From Leifsonia shinshuensis (lineage in GTDB: Bacteria > Actinomycetota > Actinomycetes > Actinomycetales > Microbacteriaceae), in NCBI RefSeq assembly GCF_031456835.1, contig NZ_JAVDVK010000001.1, positions 2,356,001 through 2,420,000 on the forward strand: a stretch of 64,000 nt of DNA, given 5' to 3'. The stretch's first letter is position 1, and each line of letters opens with the position of its first letter. Under the pieces are notes generated by a model. It was not told the origin of the DNA. It saw only the letters and a program-made list of their open reading frames with translations, and searched no databases. The position numbers and the translations under genes were made by a program. Positions 25,809 to 33,929 of the stretch are shown in pieces.

Positions 25809-27026
25809 GTGCGAGACGACAGCGTCCGGGCCGGGCGGAGTGCCATCACGGCGCGCCGGCCTGCGCTCGGCACGGCGAAGTCCGCAGAGATCTTCACCCG
25901 CATCATCACCCACGGCCCCGTCAGCAGACTGGACATCGGGCGCATGACAGGGCTGTCGCAGGCGAAGGTCACGAAGACGGTCAGCCCGCTCATCGAGAGC
26001 GGGTACGTCCAGGTGGGCGAGCATGCCGAGCACTCGGTCCCCGGTCGGCCGGTGCGGCCGCTCAGTGCGGTGCCGAGCTCGATGATCGCCATCGGGGTCA
26101 AGGTCAATGAGGGCGAGCTTTTCGCCGTCTCCGTCGATCTCCGCAATGACGTGCTGGGCTCGACGCACCGCGTACTGGCAAGCCACGACCCCGAGTCGGT
26201 GACGGACGCGATCGTCGCTTCGGTCGACGCGCTGATCGCACAGCTCGGCGCCGACGCAGCGAATCTCGTCGGCGTCGGAGTCTCCGTGTCCGGCGACATC
26301 GACACGAGCACGGGAACCGTCCGCCATTCGCCCTTGCTCGACTGGTCCCAGGTGCCGCTGGGAGACCGGCTCGAGTCGCTGCTCGGCCTCCCGGTCACCG
26401 TGGAGAACGACGTCCGCGCGCTGGCCAAGGCGGAGCACTGGTTCGGGGTGGGCAGAGACGCGACCTCGTTCGCGATCGTCACTATCGGCGCGGGCATCGG
26501 CTGCGGCATCTACGTCAACGGCGACGTCGTGACCGGGTCCCACGGTGTGGCCGGCGAGATCGGGCACCTTCCCCTCGCGTCCTCGGACGCGATCTGCGTG
26601 TGCGGCAGACGGGGATGCGTCGAGGCCGTGGCCTCCTCGCATGCCATCCTCGAGGCGGTCCGGCGCGGGCATGGTGACTCCGGCCTCGAAATGACGGACG
26701 CGATCCGGCTCGCCCATGAGGGCGACCCGAGCGCCGTGGAGGCGTTCGAGCGTGCGGGGACGGCGGTCGGCGACGCACTGGCTGCCACGGTGAACCTGTT
26801 CGGGCCGGAAGTCGTTCTCATCGCCGGCGAGGGCGTCATGGATTACGACCTGTACGAGCGCCGGTTCCGCGAGGAGTTCCAAGCGCACGCGTTCGGCGCA
26901 GCCGCGAACTGCCGTCTCGTCGTCCGCCGCCACACCTTCTACGACTGGGCTCGCGGCGCCGCCGTCGCCATGCTTCGCGAAGCCATAGCGAACTCGCCTC
27001 TCGACCGAGCAGACGTGGACACCTAG
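25809..27026 (+). CDS. ROK-family transcriptional repressor (second copy)
   Basis: The 405-residue protein has an N-terminal winged helix (~25-90, SRLDIGRMTGLSQAKVTKTV) and a ROK domain with the intact zinc/sugar motif GHLPLASSDAICVCGRRGC (~255-275), ENDVRALAKAEHWFGVG and TIGAGIGCG. It closely parallels the first ROK protein at 13430. It starts at a GTG with no clear ribosome site, so it may be translated from a leaderless or near-leaderless message. It is divergent from the ABC importer operon and probably controls it through the TTGACA-type site at 25701-25713. Its stop codon shares the four-base CTAG with that of the convergent esterase gene. Confidence 0.92.
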   Translation: MRDDSVRAGRSAITARRPALGTAKSAEIFTRIITHGPVSRLDIGRMTGLSQAKVTKTVSPLIESGYVQVGEHAEHSVPGRPVRPLSAVPSSMIAIGVKVNEGELFAVSVDLRNDVLGSTHRVLASHDPESVTDAIVASVDALIAQLGADAANLVGVGVSVSGDIDTSTGTVRHSPLLDWSQVPLGDRLESLLGLPVTVENDVRALAKAEHWFGVGRDATSFAIVTIGAGIGCGIYVNGDVVTGSHGVAGEIGHLPLASSDAICVCGRRGCVEAVASSHAILEAVRRGHGDSGLEMTDAIRLAHEGDPSAVEAFERAGTAVGDALAATVNLFGPEVVLIAGEGVMDYDLYERRFREEFQAHAFGAAANCRLVVRRHTFYDWARGAAVAMLREAIANSPLDRADVDT

Positions 27027-27877
27027 GCCGAGACGGGACCGTTCCACAGCCATCGCAGCGCCTCAGGAAGAAGCACCCCACCGTGATTCGGGCTGTGACC
27101 TCCGTCACCGACGACGAGCCGGAAGTCGTATCCGGCCCGGGCCAGCGCTGAAGCCGTCTCGAGGTTCTCTGCGAACCAGTTGTCCTCGGGGTGGTCCCAG
27201 TTGAGGTCTCGGTGCGCCGCGTGAATGAACACGCGGAGGTTCCGTCGGGGTTCGCTGGCGAGCAGTGTCGGGTAGGGGTTGCCATCCGGCATCTGCGCGA
27301 AGCTCCCATTGAATGCGATCGCTCGCCCGATCGCATCCGGTCGGTTCCACGCTGCAGTGAACGCCGCGTTCCCGCCGCTGCTCCCACCGCAGATGCCCCG
27401 CATCGACGGGTTTTCGGAGATCCGGTGCCGCGAGCGGACGAGCGGGAGAACCTCGTCGATGAGGAAGTTCGCGTACCGGCTGTCGGCAGCGTCGTACTCG
27501 ACGTTGCGGTTCTTGATCGCCTGCCCGCCTTCTTCGCTGACGCCCGGGTCGATGAACACACCGATGAGCGGCGGGATCGCACGCGTGGCGGCCAGGTGAT
27601 CGAGCACTATGCCGCCGCGGACGTCGCCGTCCGGGTCGAGGTACCACCAGCCGTCGTTGAAGAACATCACCCCGGCTTCGACGTCGGCAGGCAGGTCAGC
27701 GGGTCGGTGGATCCAGATGGTCCTCGTCGTCCCCGGGTAGATGACGCTGTCCGTCAGGCGGATTTCCTCGATGTGGCTCGCCGGCACGGCGGGGTCGGGA
27801 ACCGAATCCGGACCGTATTCGTAGACGACGTCGGTTTGATCCACGGGGATGGCCTGGAAGGGAATCGTCGTCGACAC
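27023..27877 (-). CDS. Esterase D/enterochelin esterase-like alpha/beta hydrolase
   Basis: This 284-residue protein resembles the putative esterase family PF00756 (enterochelin esterase, trilactone hydrolase, feruloyl-esterase-like). The nucleophile elbow is GGSSG (Ser ~166, in ICGGSSGGN), and a late GDGGHSPNHGG supplies the catalytic His. MFFNDGWWYL (~71) and an aromatic N-terminal beta region fit the family. No signal peptide is visible. It starts at GTG with AGGG upstream and is convergent with the second ROK gene, sharing CTAG. It could remove ester substituents (feruloyl or acetyl) from plant-derived oligosaccharides, given the island next door, but it lies outside the operons and may be unrelated. 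Confidence 0.8.
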   Translation of the reverse strand: MSTTIPFQAIPVDQTDVVYEYGPDSVPDPAVPASHIEEIRLTDSVIYPGTTRTIWIHRPADLPADVEAGVMFFNDGWWYLDPDGDVRGGIVLDHLAATRAIPPLIGVFIDPGVSEEGGQAIKNRNVEYDAADSRYANFLIDEVLPLVRSRHRISENPSMRGICGGSSGGNAAFTAAWNRPDAIGRAIAFNGSFAQMPDGNPYPTLLASEPRRNLRVFIHAAHRDLNWDHPEDNWFAENLETASALARAGYDFRLVVGDGGHSPNHGGVLLPEALRWLWNGPVSA

Positions 27878-27886
27878 ACCACGACC

Positions 27887-28690
27887 CTAGCGGCGGCGTT
27901 CGACCCGCCCCGTACCGAGGAGGTGGTTGCTGAAGTCACGGATGTCCGCCGTTTCTTCGAAGGTGTAAGCGAGACGCTTTGCTGCTTCGTAGTCCGAGGC
28001 GGACACTTCTGCAGTGGTCTCGAGGGCGAGTCCCGCCGGCCCCTCCAGCCCGATCACCCGCACATCGGTGAGTCCGGCTGCTGACAGCTCTTCATGCAAC
28101 TCGTGAGGGGTGTGGAAATGCCCTGCGGGGAAACGCAGCGATGGAACCGGCGTGCCGTGCCGGAGCAGGTTCAGCCAGGCGTCCGGTGCTTCGTCCAGCA
28201 ACGCCGGGTCCAGAGCCGCCGCCGCGAACGCAGTGAGCCGAGGTATCGCCGCAGCATGCACGAATCCACCCACCCGACTCACACGGCGCGCTTCCTGCAA
28301 AGCGAGCAATCGATCTTCTCGGGAGGCGAGATGGTAGAGGGGCCCCGCCATGAGTACCGCGTCGAAGGTGCCGTCCGGGAAGTCGAGCTGACGCGCATCA
28401 CCGACGACGGCCCGAAAGGTGCCCACCCGCTGAGCCGCTGCGACGTGACTCTCGACGGGGTCGACCAGCACCACCTCGTATCCGTCGGCGGCCAGAGCGG
28501 CCGCATGAACGCCGGTCGCGCCGCCCACATCCAGGATGCGAGCGGGCGTGGGTGTTGCGGTGCGCACGATCTCCTGCGTCCGTTCGAACTCGAGGCGTCC
28601 TTGCGCTGAGCGGCTCGTGAGCCGCGCATCCTCATCGAAGACCCCGCCGTAGAACGCCTGGATGGCATCGTCGATCCGCTGCTGGTTCAC
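27887..28690 (-). CDS. Class I SAM-dependent methyltransferase
   Basis: The 267-residue protein has a Rossmann-type methyltransferase core. Motif I is ILDVGGATGVH (~residue 52), the acidic end of strand 2 is VVLVDP (~75), motif post-II contains GDARQLDFPDGTFDAVLMAGPLYH-like features (~97-120), and a mixed C-terminal cap follows. The substrate is not recognisable; small-molecule or antibiotic-type methylation is typical of this group. It starts at GTG with a GGGG-rich upstream stretch and is followed by the esterase gene after nine bases, so the pair may be co-transcribed. Codon use here is less GC-extreme than in the sugar island. Confidence 0.8.
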   Translation of the reverse strand: MNQQRIDDAIQAFYGGVFDEDARLTSRSAQGRLEFERTQEIVRTATPTPARILDVGGATGVHAAALAADGYEVVLVDPVESHVAAAQRVGTFRAVVGDARQLDFPDGTFDAVLMAGPLYHLASREDRLLALQEARRVSRVGGFVHAAAIPRLTAFAAAALDPALLDEAPDAWLNLLRHGTPVPSLRFPAGHFHTPHELHEELSAAGLTDVRVIGLEGPAGLALETTAEVSASDYEAAKRLAYTFEETADIRDFSNHLLGTGRVERRR

Positions 28691-28780
28691 ACGTCACCCC
28701 TTCTGTGGAAACGGTCGCTACGTGCCGTCAGACTGAGGCAGCCGCACGGATCCCTCGTTCGGGATCTTAGGCTGTCCAAC

Positions 28781-29437
28781 ATGGGTCTCCTCGCCGCGCT
28801 CGCACGGGCGAGCGCAGCACACCCGTGGTCGCATAACGACGCCTACGCCGGGTTCGTCCTGCGGCATGCCCGATCGGTCCACCGTCGCGGCGGTACGGCG
28901 GCGCTGGATGTGGGTTGCGGGACAGGAAACCTGCTGGCTCGACTATCCGAAGTGTTCCCTTCGGCGGTCGGCTTGGAGCCGGACGGAGGTACCGCAGCAG
29001 TCGCCGCTGAGCGCTTCAGCGACGTGCCCAACGTCCGCATCGAGCAGCGCCGATTCGGCGATGAACCGGTGCAGGCGTACGACGTGATCGTGTTCGCCGC
29101 CTCGCTCCACCACATGCCCCTACGTGAAGCGCTCGACACAGCACGGGCGTCGCTCAGATCCGGCGGCCGTCTGGTCATCATCGGAGTGGCGAAAGAGACG
29201 AGCGCAGATGCCCTGCGCTCCTGGATCTCGGTGCTCCTCAACCCGATCATCGGTCTGATTCGCCACCCGCATCGAGCGCACGAGATGCCCCGGCACATGC
29301 GGGCCCCGACAGCGGAGGCCAGCCAGTCGTTCACGGAGATCCGCGCAGTCGCCGCCGCGCTACTTCCCGGTGTCCGGATGCGGCAGCGGCTGTTCTGGCG
29401 GTACACCGCGGTCTGGGTCAAGCGCCCGGGACTGTAG
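28781..29437 (+). CDS. Class I SAM-dependent methyltransferase (small)
   Basis: This 218-residue methyltransferase has motif I LDVGCGTGNLL (~residue 46), the strand-2 acidic residue in GLEPDGGT (~67) and VIVFAASLHHMPLREAL (~105). The C-terminal third is basic (HPHRAHEMPRHMRAP). The substrate is unknown; the layout resembles ubiquinone/menaquinone-type or general small-molecule methyltransferases. No ribosome site is evident, but TAGGCT at 28768-28773 could be a -10 for a leaderless transcript starting at ATG. Its last 78 bases overlap the convergent YdcF-like gene, suggesting one of the two has an extended C-terminus. Confidence 0.78.
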   Translation: MGLLAALARASAAHPWSHNDAYAGFVLRHARSVHRRGGTAALDVGCGTGNLLARLSEVFPSAVGLEPDGGTAAVAAERFSDVPNVRIEQRRFGDEPVQAYDVIVFAASLHHMPLREALDTARASLRSGGRLVIIGVAKETSADALRSWISVLLNPIIGLIRHPHRAHEMPRHMRAPTAEASQSFTEIRAVAAALLPGVRMRQRLFWRYTAVWVKRPGL

Positions 29438-30037
29438 CGGCGCTTTGCTTCTTGTGAGACGGCGAAGCCCCCGGAGCCCGATCACTGCTGCGATCGGCTT
29501 GAGGAAGATGATCTCACCGAAGCGGTAGTCAGCCCCGCGGCGCAGTCGCGCGGCGAGGTCCGGGCGCAACTGCCACAAGTACGCTCGACCCTTCTCGGCA
29601 TGCAGCGAGTTGGAGACGATCTTGATCGAGTCCGCGCCTTCGAGAAACGGAATCGCATTGGTGATGTTCTCCCGCGTGGTGAGGCTGTCCGTATCGAGTA
29701 CGAAGGCGTCGGTGTAGCCCCTCTCACGTGCGTAGTCATACAAGAGCGTCGCCTCAGCGGTGTCGCCCGCGACCGGTCCGCCGCAGAGAACGAGAAGCCG
29801 GTCACGAGCGCGATCGTCGAACGAACGGAGGCCGGCGCGAACCCGACACCGGTTGACGTAGTTCGCGCGCGGTCCCCGATTCCTGTACCCGAGCACCACA
29901 ACCGCTTCACGGTTGGGGACAGCCCTCACGACCGAATTCAGTCTGCGTCTGGATGCCCGCGCATGCACCACCTCTGACCACACGACGACCGCTATAGCGC
30001 TCGACATCAGGAGCGTCGCTTTCACCGTTGTTCTCAT
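29360..30037 (-). CDS. YdcF-like (DUF218) membrane-associated protein
   Basis: The 225-residue protein starts with an N-terminal membrane segment (TLLMSSAIAVVVWS) followed by a DUF218/YdcF domain. The domain shows AVVVLGYRNRGPR (~45), LLVLCGG (~83), AEATLLYDYARERG (~93) and DTDSLTTRENITNA (~115), the typical conserved Ser/Thr-Glu segment, and KIVSNSLHAEKGRAYLW. DUF218 proteins (including SanA/YdcF) are linked to cell-envelope integrity, but their reaction is unclear. The start at 30037 overlaps the upstream phosphotransferase-fold gene stop (ATGA). The C-terminal ~25 residues are basic, Pro-rich and overlap the convergent methyltransferase gene. Confidence 0.78.
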   Translation of the reverse strand: MRTTVKATLLMSSAIAVVVWSEVVHARASRRRLNSVVRAVPNREAVVVLGYRNRGPRANYVNRCRVRAGLRSFDDRARDRLLVLCGGPVAGDTAEATLLYDYARERGYTDAFVLDTDSLTTRENITNAIPFLEGADSIKIVSNSLHAEKGRAYLWQLRPDLAARLRRGADYRFGEIIFLKPIAAVIGLRGLRRLTRSKAPLQSRALDPDRGVPPEQPLPHPDTGK

Positions 30038-30765
30038 CGTCGATCGCGCTGGAGCGCTTCGGCGAAGACCTCGAGGTTCGTGCTCAACACGTTCCGGCAG
30101 CTGCCGGCCCACTCGACGGCGGCGCGTGCGTGGTGACGACGCTGGTCGCTGAGGCGCTCATCGACGGCGTTCGCTCCCTCGATTCGGATGATCGCGTCCT
30201 GGCACCGAAAGACCGCCTCGATCAGGGCGTCGGCGCCCATCTGCGGGTCGTAACCGTCTGCGAGCAGCCGCAGCCGTCGCGCTTGGTCGGCAACAGGCAC
30301 GTTCCCCGTGGCGTAGATGCACCACGTCCATCCCGCATAACCGACGTCCTCCATCGGGTCACCGGGATGGACGCTGTCCCAGTCGATCAGCGCCACCGGC
30401 ATCCCCGCCGACATGACCACATTGAACGGACCGGGGTCACCGTGAACCAGACACTCGGCGCCGGACGCGAGCGGGATGCCGCGGCTGAAGTCGTGAAGTT
30501 CGCACAGGATCCCTCCGATGGCCGCGTAGCAGCGCTCGTCGCGCTGTGAGGGGTGATCGGTGGTCGCCCCGGGAATGTAGGAGAAGGTGTCGCGGCCTTC
30601 CTCGTCGATGCCGAGATAGGCGGGCGCCCACACGAAACCGGCCTCATTCAACGCACGAAGGACTTCGCTCGCGAACGTCGAACGATGGTCGCGCGGGCGT
30701 CGAACGGTTCGGCCTGCTCTTACGACGCCCTCGGTCGTATTGCCCCCGGCCAGCAACTCTTCCAT
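30034..30765 (-). CDS. Aminoglycoside phosphotransferase-fold kinase
   Basis: This ~243-residue protein has an APH/choline-kinase-like fold. The opening GGNTTEGVVRAGRTVRRP is a nucleotide-loop pattern common in this family. The catalytic loop is VHGDPGPFNVV (HGDxxxxN) and the metal site LIDWDSVHPG. The substrate is unknown and need not be an antibiotic. The ATG at 30765 gives a protein starting exactly at the family's usual beginning. An alternative GTG at 30825 overlaps the HAD gene stop (GTGA) and would add 20 residues. The downstream YdcF-like gene is coupled by ATGA, forming a HAD-phosphotransferase-YdcF operon. Confidence 0.8.
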   Translation of the reverse strand: MEELLAGGNTTEGVVRAGRTVRRPRDHRSTFASEVLRALNEAGFVWAPAYLGIDEEGRDTFSYIPGATTDHPSQRDERCYAAIGGILCELHDFSRGIPLASGAECLVHGDPGPFNVVMSAGMPVALIDWDSVHPGDPMEDVGYAGWTWCIYATGNVPVADQARRLRLLADGYDPQMGADALIEAVFRCQDAIIRIEGANAVDERLSDQRRHHARAAVEWAGSCRNVLSTNLEVFAEALQRDRR

Positions 30766-30821
30766 CAGCCCCCATCCTCGCGACGAGCATACGGCCCGAC
30801 GCAGGATGCCGCCCGGCGGCC

Positions 30822-31763
30822 TCACTCGGGGAAGACACGAGCCCAGTCGTCCCTCACGCTCACCACCGTGAAGCCGTTCGCGGCGGCGCCTACGAGCGCT
30901 TCCTCGGCGCCCTTGTCGTAGGGGAGGTCGCCGCGGCCCGTGTCGTCGTCGTGATGAATCAGCAGACTCAGGCTCAGGGGGTGCTTCTGCACGTACTGGA
31001 GCATCGGCACGTCGCCGTCGGAGTTGCCCACCGCGACGAGCGGCCGCCTGCCGATCCGGCTCCAGATCCGCACCGGCTTCTGCGGTCCGTCGTCGAGGAA
31101 GCCGAACGTCGAGCTGTAACGCACCTCGCCGTCTTCGTAGATGAGGCCGACGGCGGACCCCACGACGCGTTCGGGCGGGATGCCGTCGTTCGCGACGGTC
31201 ATCGGTCGCATGAAATCCCTGTCGCCGCCGGACACGATGTAGCAGGTGAATCCGTTGGCCTCCAGGTACCTCAACAGCTCCACCATCGGCTGGTAGACCA
31301 CGCTGCTGTAGGGCCGGCCCAACGTCAGATGCTGGGCCTCCCTGAAGAACGCGTCGACCGCGTCCTCGTACACCTCGACGCTCATCCCGGCCGTCAGCTT
31401 CAGAAGAGCGCCGATGACCACCTGGAGGTCGGCGTCATCGCCGGCGTAGTGCTTGTCGATGGCTGCGCCGAGCCACGAGAAGTCCCCCGCGACGACCGAG
31501 CGGTACGGCTCGCTCTCCGCCAGCGACGGATCGGCGCGGGCCGCTGCCGCCCACTGTTGCACGATGAAATGCAGCTGCGTCGGCATCGGCTTCTCGGTCC
31601 ACAGAGTTCCGTCGTTGTCGAACACGGCCACGCGCCCTTCGACGGGGACGGCGTCGCGGCCGTCGCCCGCGATGCAGCCCACGAAGTCGACGATGGTCTG
31701 CCTGGCCACGCCGTCCCTCCACGAGGGGAGGGCGGTCGATGGGGATCGGCTGTATTCGGACAT
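30822..31763 (-). CDS. HAD-family hydrolase
   Basis: The 313-residue protein shows the full set of HAD motifs: VFDNDGTLW (nucleophile D49, acid D51), a Ser/Thr motif in YIVSGG, a later Lys region (DGPQKPVRIW) and GNSDGDVPML with the metal-binding acids. A large helical cap (~80-165) lies between motifs I and II. The DNDGT form is seen in HAD hydrolases related to phosphoserine phosphatase. The sequence suggests a cytoplasmic phosphatase, but the substrate is not evident. It is the first gene of a three-gene leftward operon. A ~130-base gap separates it from the divergent ArsR gene. Confidence 0.82.
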   Translation of the reverse strand: MSEYSRSPSTALPSWRDGVARQTIVDFVGCIAGDGRDAVPVEGRVAVFDNDGTLWTEKPMPTQLHFIVQQWAAAARADPSLAESEPYRSVVAGDFSWLGAAIDKHYAGDDADLQVVIGALLKLTAGMSVEVYEDAVDAFFREAQHLTLGRPYSSVVYQPMVELLRYLEANGFTCYIVSGGDRDFMRPMTVANDGIPPERVVGSAVGLIYEDGEVRYSSTFGFLDDGPQKPVRIWSRIGRRPLVAVGNSDGDVPMLQYVQKHPLSLSLLIHHDDDTGRGDLPYDKGAEEALVGAAANGFTVVSVRDDWARVFPE

Positions 31764-31858
31764 CCACGCTCCGTTCGTTGCGCACGACTCGTCACGTTCC
31801 TAGCGCCTGCGTGGCGGTGGCGGCTAGGGACGACGTGTTCACACCACGGAGGAGGATT

Positions 31859-31904
31859 TTGCACCGGAGGCTGGAAGGGTTTTAATCTGCGTATGCACGC
31901 AGAT
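31859..31904 (+). promoter_or_regulatory. Leaderless promoter and operator of the ArsR-CDF operon
   Basis: TTGCAC (31859-31864) and TTTAAT (31881-31886) are spaced by 16 bases as -35 and -10. The ATG at 31893 follows the -10 by six bases, so the transcript may start at or next to the start codon. A perfect dyad, ATCTGCGT (31885-31892) and ACGCAGAT (31897-31904) around ATGC, overlaps the -10 end and the first codons. A repressor bound here would block transcription start directly. ArsR is the obvious candidate ligand. Confidence 0.65.
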
Positions 31905-32273
31905 AAGCCGATATGCGGACGCCTTCCCGACAGCCAGTACGTCGAACTCGCCGTGGAGGTGTTCGCGATGCTCGCCGATGCGACCCGGGTGCGCATCGTG
32001 CTGGCGCTGCGGGATGCGGGCGAGCTGTCGGTGAACCACCTCGCGGACATCCTCGACAAGCAGCCCGCGGCCGTGTCTCAGCATCTGGCGAAGCTGCGGC
32101 TGGCGCGGATCGTCGCCACGCGGCAGGACGGCCAGCGGGTCTTCTACCGGCTCGAGAACGAGCACGCGAGCCGTCTGGTGAGCGACGCGATCTTCCAGGC
32201 CGAGCACTCCCTGGGCGGCACGCCGCGGCACCACCACGCGGCGGCTGGTGTGGACGAAGAGGCGACCGCGTGA
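31893..32273 (+). CDS. ArsR/SmtB-family metal-responsive repressor
   Basis: The 126-residue protein has the ArsR winged helix: AMLADATRVRIVLAL (~27-41), the recognition region NHLADILDKQPAAVSQHLAKL (~50-70) and a beta-wing IVATRQDGQRVFYRLEN. Candidate metal ligands are a Cys/His pair near the N-terminus (HADKPICG) and a C-terminal EHSLGG-RHHH cluster (~105-117), consistent with the helix-5 type site of zinc, nickel or cobalt sensors. It starts at 31893 within its own putative operator and is coupled (GTGA) to the CDF exporter. It probably represses the operon until Zn2+ or a similar ion accumulates. Confidence 0.92.
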   Translation: MHADKPICGRLPDSQYVELAVEVFAMLADATRVRIVLALRDAGELSVNHLADILDKQPAAVSQHLAKLRLARIVATRQDGQRVFYRLENEHASRLVSDAIFQAEHSLGGTPRHHHAAAGVDEEATA

Positions 32274-33331
32274 CCCACGAGGCGCACACGCACGACGGTC
32301 ACGGACATCCACACGACCACGACCACGACCACCCGCACGACCACGGGCACCCGCACGACCACGATCACGGCCACCACCACCCAACCGGCTTCAAGGGCTT
32401 CCTCTACGGCCTCTTCGTCCCGCATTCGCACGACGCCGCCGACGCGATCGATGACGCGATGGAGGCGAGCACCGAGGGCGTGCGGGCGTTGAAGATCAGC
32501 CTCTTCGTGCTGCTCGGGACGACCCTGCTGCAGGCGGTGATCGTCGCCTTCAGCGGTTCGGTCGCGCTGCTCGCCGACACGGTTCACAACTTCTCGGACG
32601 CGCTGACGGCCGTACCGCTCTGGATCGCCTTCGTCCTCGGGCGCCGGGCCGCCTCCCGCCGGTACACCTACGGGTACGGACGCGCCGAGGACCTTTCCGG
32701 GCTGTTCATCATCGCCGTCGTCGCGCTGTCCGCCGTCGTCGCGGCCTGGCAGTCGATCGACCGGCTCTTCCACCCGCACCCGCTGGAGAACCTGGGCTGG
32801 GTGATCGTCGCCGGCCTGATCGGATTCGCCGGCAACGAGGCGGTCGCGATCTACCGCATCCGCGTCGGACAGCGCATCGGGTCCGCGGCACTCGTCGCGG
32901 ACGGCGTCCATGCGCGGATCGACGGCTTCACCTCGCTGGCGGTCGTCCTCGGCGCGCTCGGCGTCATGCTCGGCTTCCCCCTGGCCGACCCGATCGTCGG
33001 CCTGCTCATCTCCGCCGCGATCATCGTGCTGCTCTGGGGAACCGTCCGCAGCATCGGCCGACGGCTGCTCGACGGCATCGAACCGCACCTGGTCGACCAG
33101 CTGGAGCACGCACTGGCCGAGACGAGCGGTGTCGTCGCGGTGCCGCGCGTGCAGCTGCGCTGGATCGGTCACCGGCTGCACGGGAGCGCCCGGCTGGTCG
33201 TCGACACCCCCAACCTCACGGACGCCCACCGCATCGCCGAGGCCGCTCGGCAGCATGCGACGACGCACCTCCGCAACCTGGACGACCTCCAGCTCGAACT
33301 GGTGCCCGCGAGCATCGACCCGGCGCGATGA
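32270..33331 (+). CDS. His-rich CDF-family metal exporter
   Basis: The 353-residue protein starts with ~37 residues dominated by His and Asp (HDHDHDHPHDHGHPHDHD), then a CDF (cation diffusion facilitator) membrane domain with six segments. Both metal-site helices carry HxxxD: VHNFSD in helix 2 and VHARID in helix 5. The HxxxD pattern is typical of zinc-type CDFs. A cytoplasmic domain (from ~270) follows. The His-rich head probably captures or buffers cytoplasmic metal before export. The GTG start overlaps the ArsR stop, so production is tied to the sensor. Zn2+ is the likely substrate; Ni2+, Co2+ or Cd2+ are possible. Confidence 0.93.
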   Translation: MTHEAHTHDGHGHPHDHDHDHPHDHGHPHDHDHGHHHPTGFKGFLYGLFVPHSHDAADAIDDAMEASTEGVRALKISLFVLLGTTLLQAVIVAFSGSVALLADTVHNFSDALTAVPLWIAFVLGRRAASRRYTYGYGRAEDLSGLFIIAVVALSAVVAAWQSIDRLFHPHPLENLGWVIVAGLIGFAGNEAVAIYRIRVGQRIGSAALVADGVHARIDGFTSLAVVLGALGVMLGFPLADPIVGLLISAAIIVLLWGTVRSIGRRLLDGIEPHLVDQLEHALAETSGVVAVPRVQLRWIGHRLHGSARLVVDTPNLTDAHRIAEAARQHATTHLRNLDDLQLELVPASIDPAR

Positions 33332-33927
33332 CGGACACCCGGCTGGCCGAGGACGCCCGGCTCCGGCTGACTCGGTTCGGCATCGGCCTGGAGGCGTTCA
33401 CCCTCGCCTGGAACGTCGTCGGGGTGATCGTGCTCGCCGTCCTCGCCTACCGGAGCGCCTCGGTCGCGCTGCTCGGCTTCGGGCTGGACAGCCTGATCGA
33501 GATCTTCGCCAGCGTCGTCGTGATCTGGGAGCTGACCGGTGCCGGCGAGCGTCGCCAGCGGCGTGCGCTGCGGCTGATCGGCGTGGCGTTCCTCCTGCTG
33601 GCCGCGTACCTCCTCGTCCAGGCGGTCGTCGCACTCATCGTCGGCCATCACGCCGCGCCCGCCCCCGGCGGCGTCGGCTGGACGGCCGTGACCGCGCTGG
33701 TGATGTTCGCACTCGCCTTCGGCAAAGCCCGCACCGGCCGTCGGCTCGGCAACCCGGTGCTGACCACGGAGGGCCGCGTGACGCTCGTGGATGGCATCCT
33801 CGCCACCGCGGTCCTGCTGGGCATCGCCCTCGACGCACTCCTCGGCTGGTGGTGGGCGGATCCCGTGGCCGGACTCGTGATCGTCGCCTACGCCGTGCGC
33901 GAGGCCGTCCACATCTTCCGGGAGTGA
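33328..33927 (+). CDS. Short CDF-like cation transporter homologue
   Basis: This 199-residue membrane protein corresponds to a CDF transmembrane domain alone, without the cytoplasmic C-terminal domain. Helix 2 carries FGLDSLIEI in place of HxxxD, and helix 5 keeps an Asp (TLVDGIL), so the usual His ligands are absent. It may transport a different ion or form a hetero-oligomer with the preceding CDF. ATGA overlap couples it to that gene. The length fits a known group of short cation-transporter-like proteins rather than a truncation, since the reading frame has its own start and stop. Confidence 0.8.
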   Translation: MTDTRLAEDARLRLTRFGIGLEAFTLAWNVVGVIVLAVLAYRSASVALLGFGLDSLIEIFASVVVIWELTGAGERRQRRALRLIGVAFLLLAAYLLVQAVVALIVGHHAAPAPGGVGWTAVTALVMFALAFGKARTGRRLGNPVLTTEGRVTLVDGILATAVLLGIALDALLGWWWADPVAGLVIVAYAVREAVHIFRE

Positions 33928-33929
33928 CC

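Noticed and set aside
30034..30765. Aminoglycoside resistance gene
   Set aside because: The fold is common to many small-molecule kinases. No antibiotic-specific features or resistance context are present.
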